From: JBDKGV01 sp039798005
GTDB lineage: Bacteria > Fibrobacterota > Fibrobacteria > UBA5070
DNA length: 31,055 bases
Assembly: GCA_039798005.1 (NCBI GenBank)
Contig: JBDKGV010000007.1
Coordinates: forward strand, 1-31,055
Direction of reading: 5' to 3'
The position numbers and the translations under genes were made by a program. How positions within the stretch are numbered: position 1 is the stretch's first letter; each line of letters starts with the position of its first letter. Below, one piece after another: positions 30,784 to 31,055 of this stretch. The notes below the pieces were generated by a model, which saw nothing but the letters and a program-made list of their open reading frames with translations, made no database searches and had not been told where the DNA came from.

Positions 30784-31055
30784 ACGCCTGGCTCTACCTT
30801 GTCGGCACCATCGCCATGGAATCCACCGGGATCGCGCTCCTCAACAAGGCCGGAGGCTTTTCCAAGCCGCAGTGGCTGGCCCTGGGGCTCCTCTTCCTGA
30901 ACCTGGGGATGCTGTCCTTCTCCATGGCGTTGAAAACCCTGGACATGACGATCGCCAACACCACCTGGGCGGGCCTGAGCATCCTGCTCGTGGCCGCGAT
31001 CGGCTTCATCGGGTTCGGCGAACGCTACAGCCTCGTGCAGTATTCCTTCATCGCC
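30780..31055 (+). CDS. SMR-family small multidrug/polyamine exporter (3' end outside the window)
   Basis: 92 codons are open from the ATG at 30780 to the window edge. The protein is made of hydrophobic helices with the SMR layout. Helix 1 carries the essential glutamate at position 14 (TIAMESTG), as in EmrE. Helix 2 is near 32-50 (QWLALGLLFLNLGMLSFSMA). Helix 3 follows TLDMTIANTTWAGLSILLVA with the conserved W. Helix 4 is only begun (YSLVQYSFIA). SMR proteins are dimeric proton-coupled exporters; MdtI/MdtJ of this family export spermidine. The 4-bp overlap with the decarboxylase gene makes polyamine export the leading inference. A second SMR subunit could lie beyond the window. Confidence 0.85.
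   Translation, partial: MNAWLYLVGTIAMESTGIALLNKAGGFSKPQWLALGLLFLNLGMLSFSMALKTLDMTIANTTWAGLSILLVAAIGFIGFGERYSLVQYSFIA

Overview
The window is GC-rich bacterial chromosome. It most likely comes from the phylum Fibrobacterota. The gene at 18408-19469 carries the 'Fibrobacter succinogenes major paralogous' (FISUMP) domain. Nearby exported proteins share a carboxypeptidase-regulatory-like N-terminal domain, and one ends in a type IX secretion-like C-terminal tail. The phylum call is an inference from domain content; no rRNA is present to confirm it. No tRNA, rRNA, CRISPR array or recognisable insertion sequence was seen.

Region 1 (1-18019) is a complete nitrate assimilation block. On the minus strand are nrtA, nrtB and the 5' part of nrtD, an ABC nitrate importer. 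Divergent from it lie a soluble periplasmic PDC/Cache sensor protein, a methyl-accepting chemotaxis protein and an orphan GreA/GreB C-terminal-domain protein. Next is a tightly packed operon: a fused DmsB/DmsC-type iron-sulfur/membrane anchor, nirB, nirD, nasA, and a cytoplasmic NrtA/NasS-like protein fused to a NarM-like (nitrate reductase-associated) domain. A second operon holds a NirA-type siroheme nitrite reductase and a CysJ-type NADPH flavoprotein. Sigma-54-type promoters can be read before the two reductase operons, and a weaker one before nrtA. Each has a GAC/GTC-containing dyad about 60-100 bp upstream. Together the genes import nitrate, reduce it to nitrite with a NasA that appears to take electrons from quinol, and reduce nitrite to ammonium by two separate enzymes.

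Region 2 (18408-25042) looks like a four-gene operon of exported proteins: a FISUMP protein, a lipoprotein, and two large tandem paralogues of unknown function that both start at TTG. Region 3 (25043-29303) holds a possibly broken small gene, a secreted protein with a T9SS-like tail, and a large secreted protein with repeated CxDDD-type modules. Region 4 (29596-31055) is a fold-III PLP ornithine/lysine-type decarboxylase overlapping an SMR-family exporter, probably a polyamine unit. The exporter runs off the window.

The most unusual signal cuts across all regions: a 13-bp near-palindrome, GACA-N5-TGTC with an AT-rich core (about GACAGAWTYTGTC). I count nine exact-arm copies and six with one arm mismatch, inside coding sequences in two different reading frames and between genes. 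The N5 arms alone predict about 0.5 copies in a random sequence of this length. One copy is in a gene whose tandem paralogue lacks it through point substitutions at the same codons. It looks like a dispersed, DNA-level iterated element, or the site of a very abundant DNA-binding protein.
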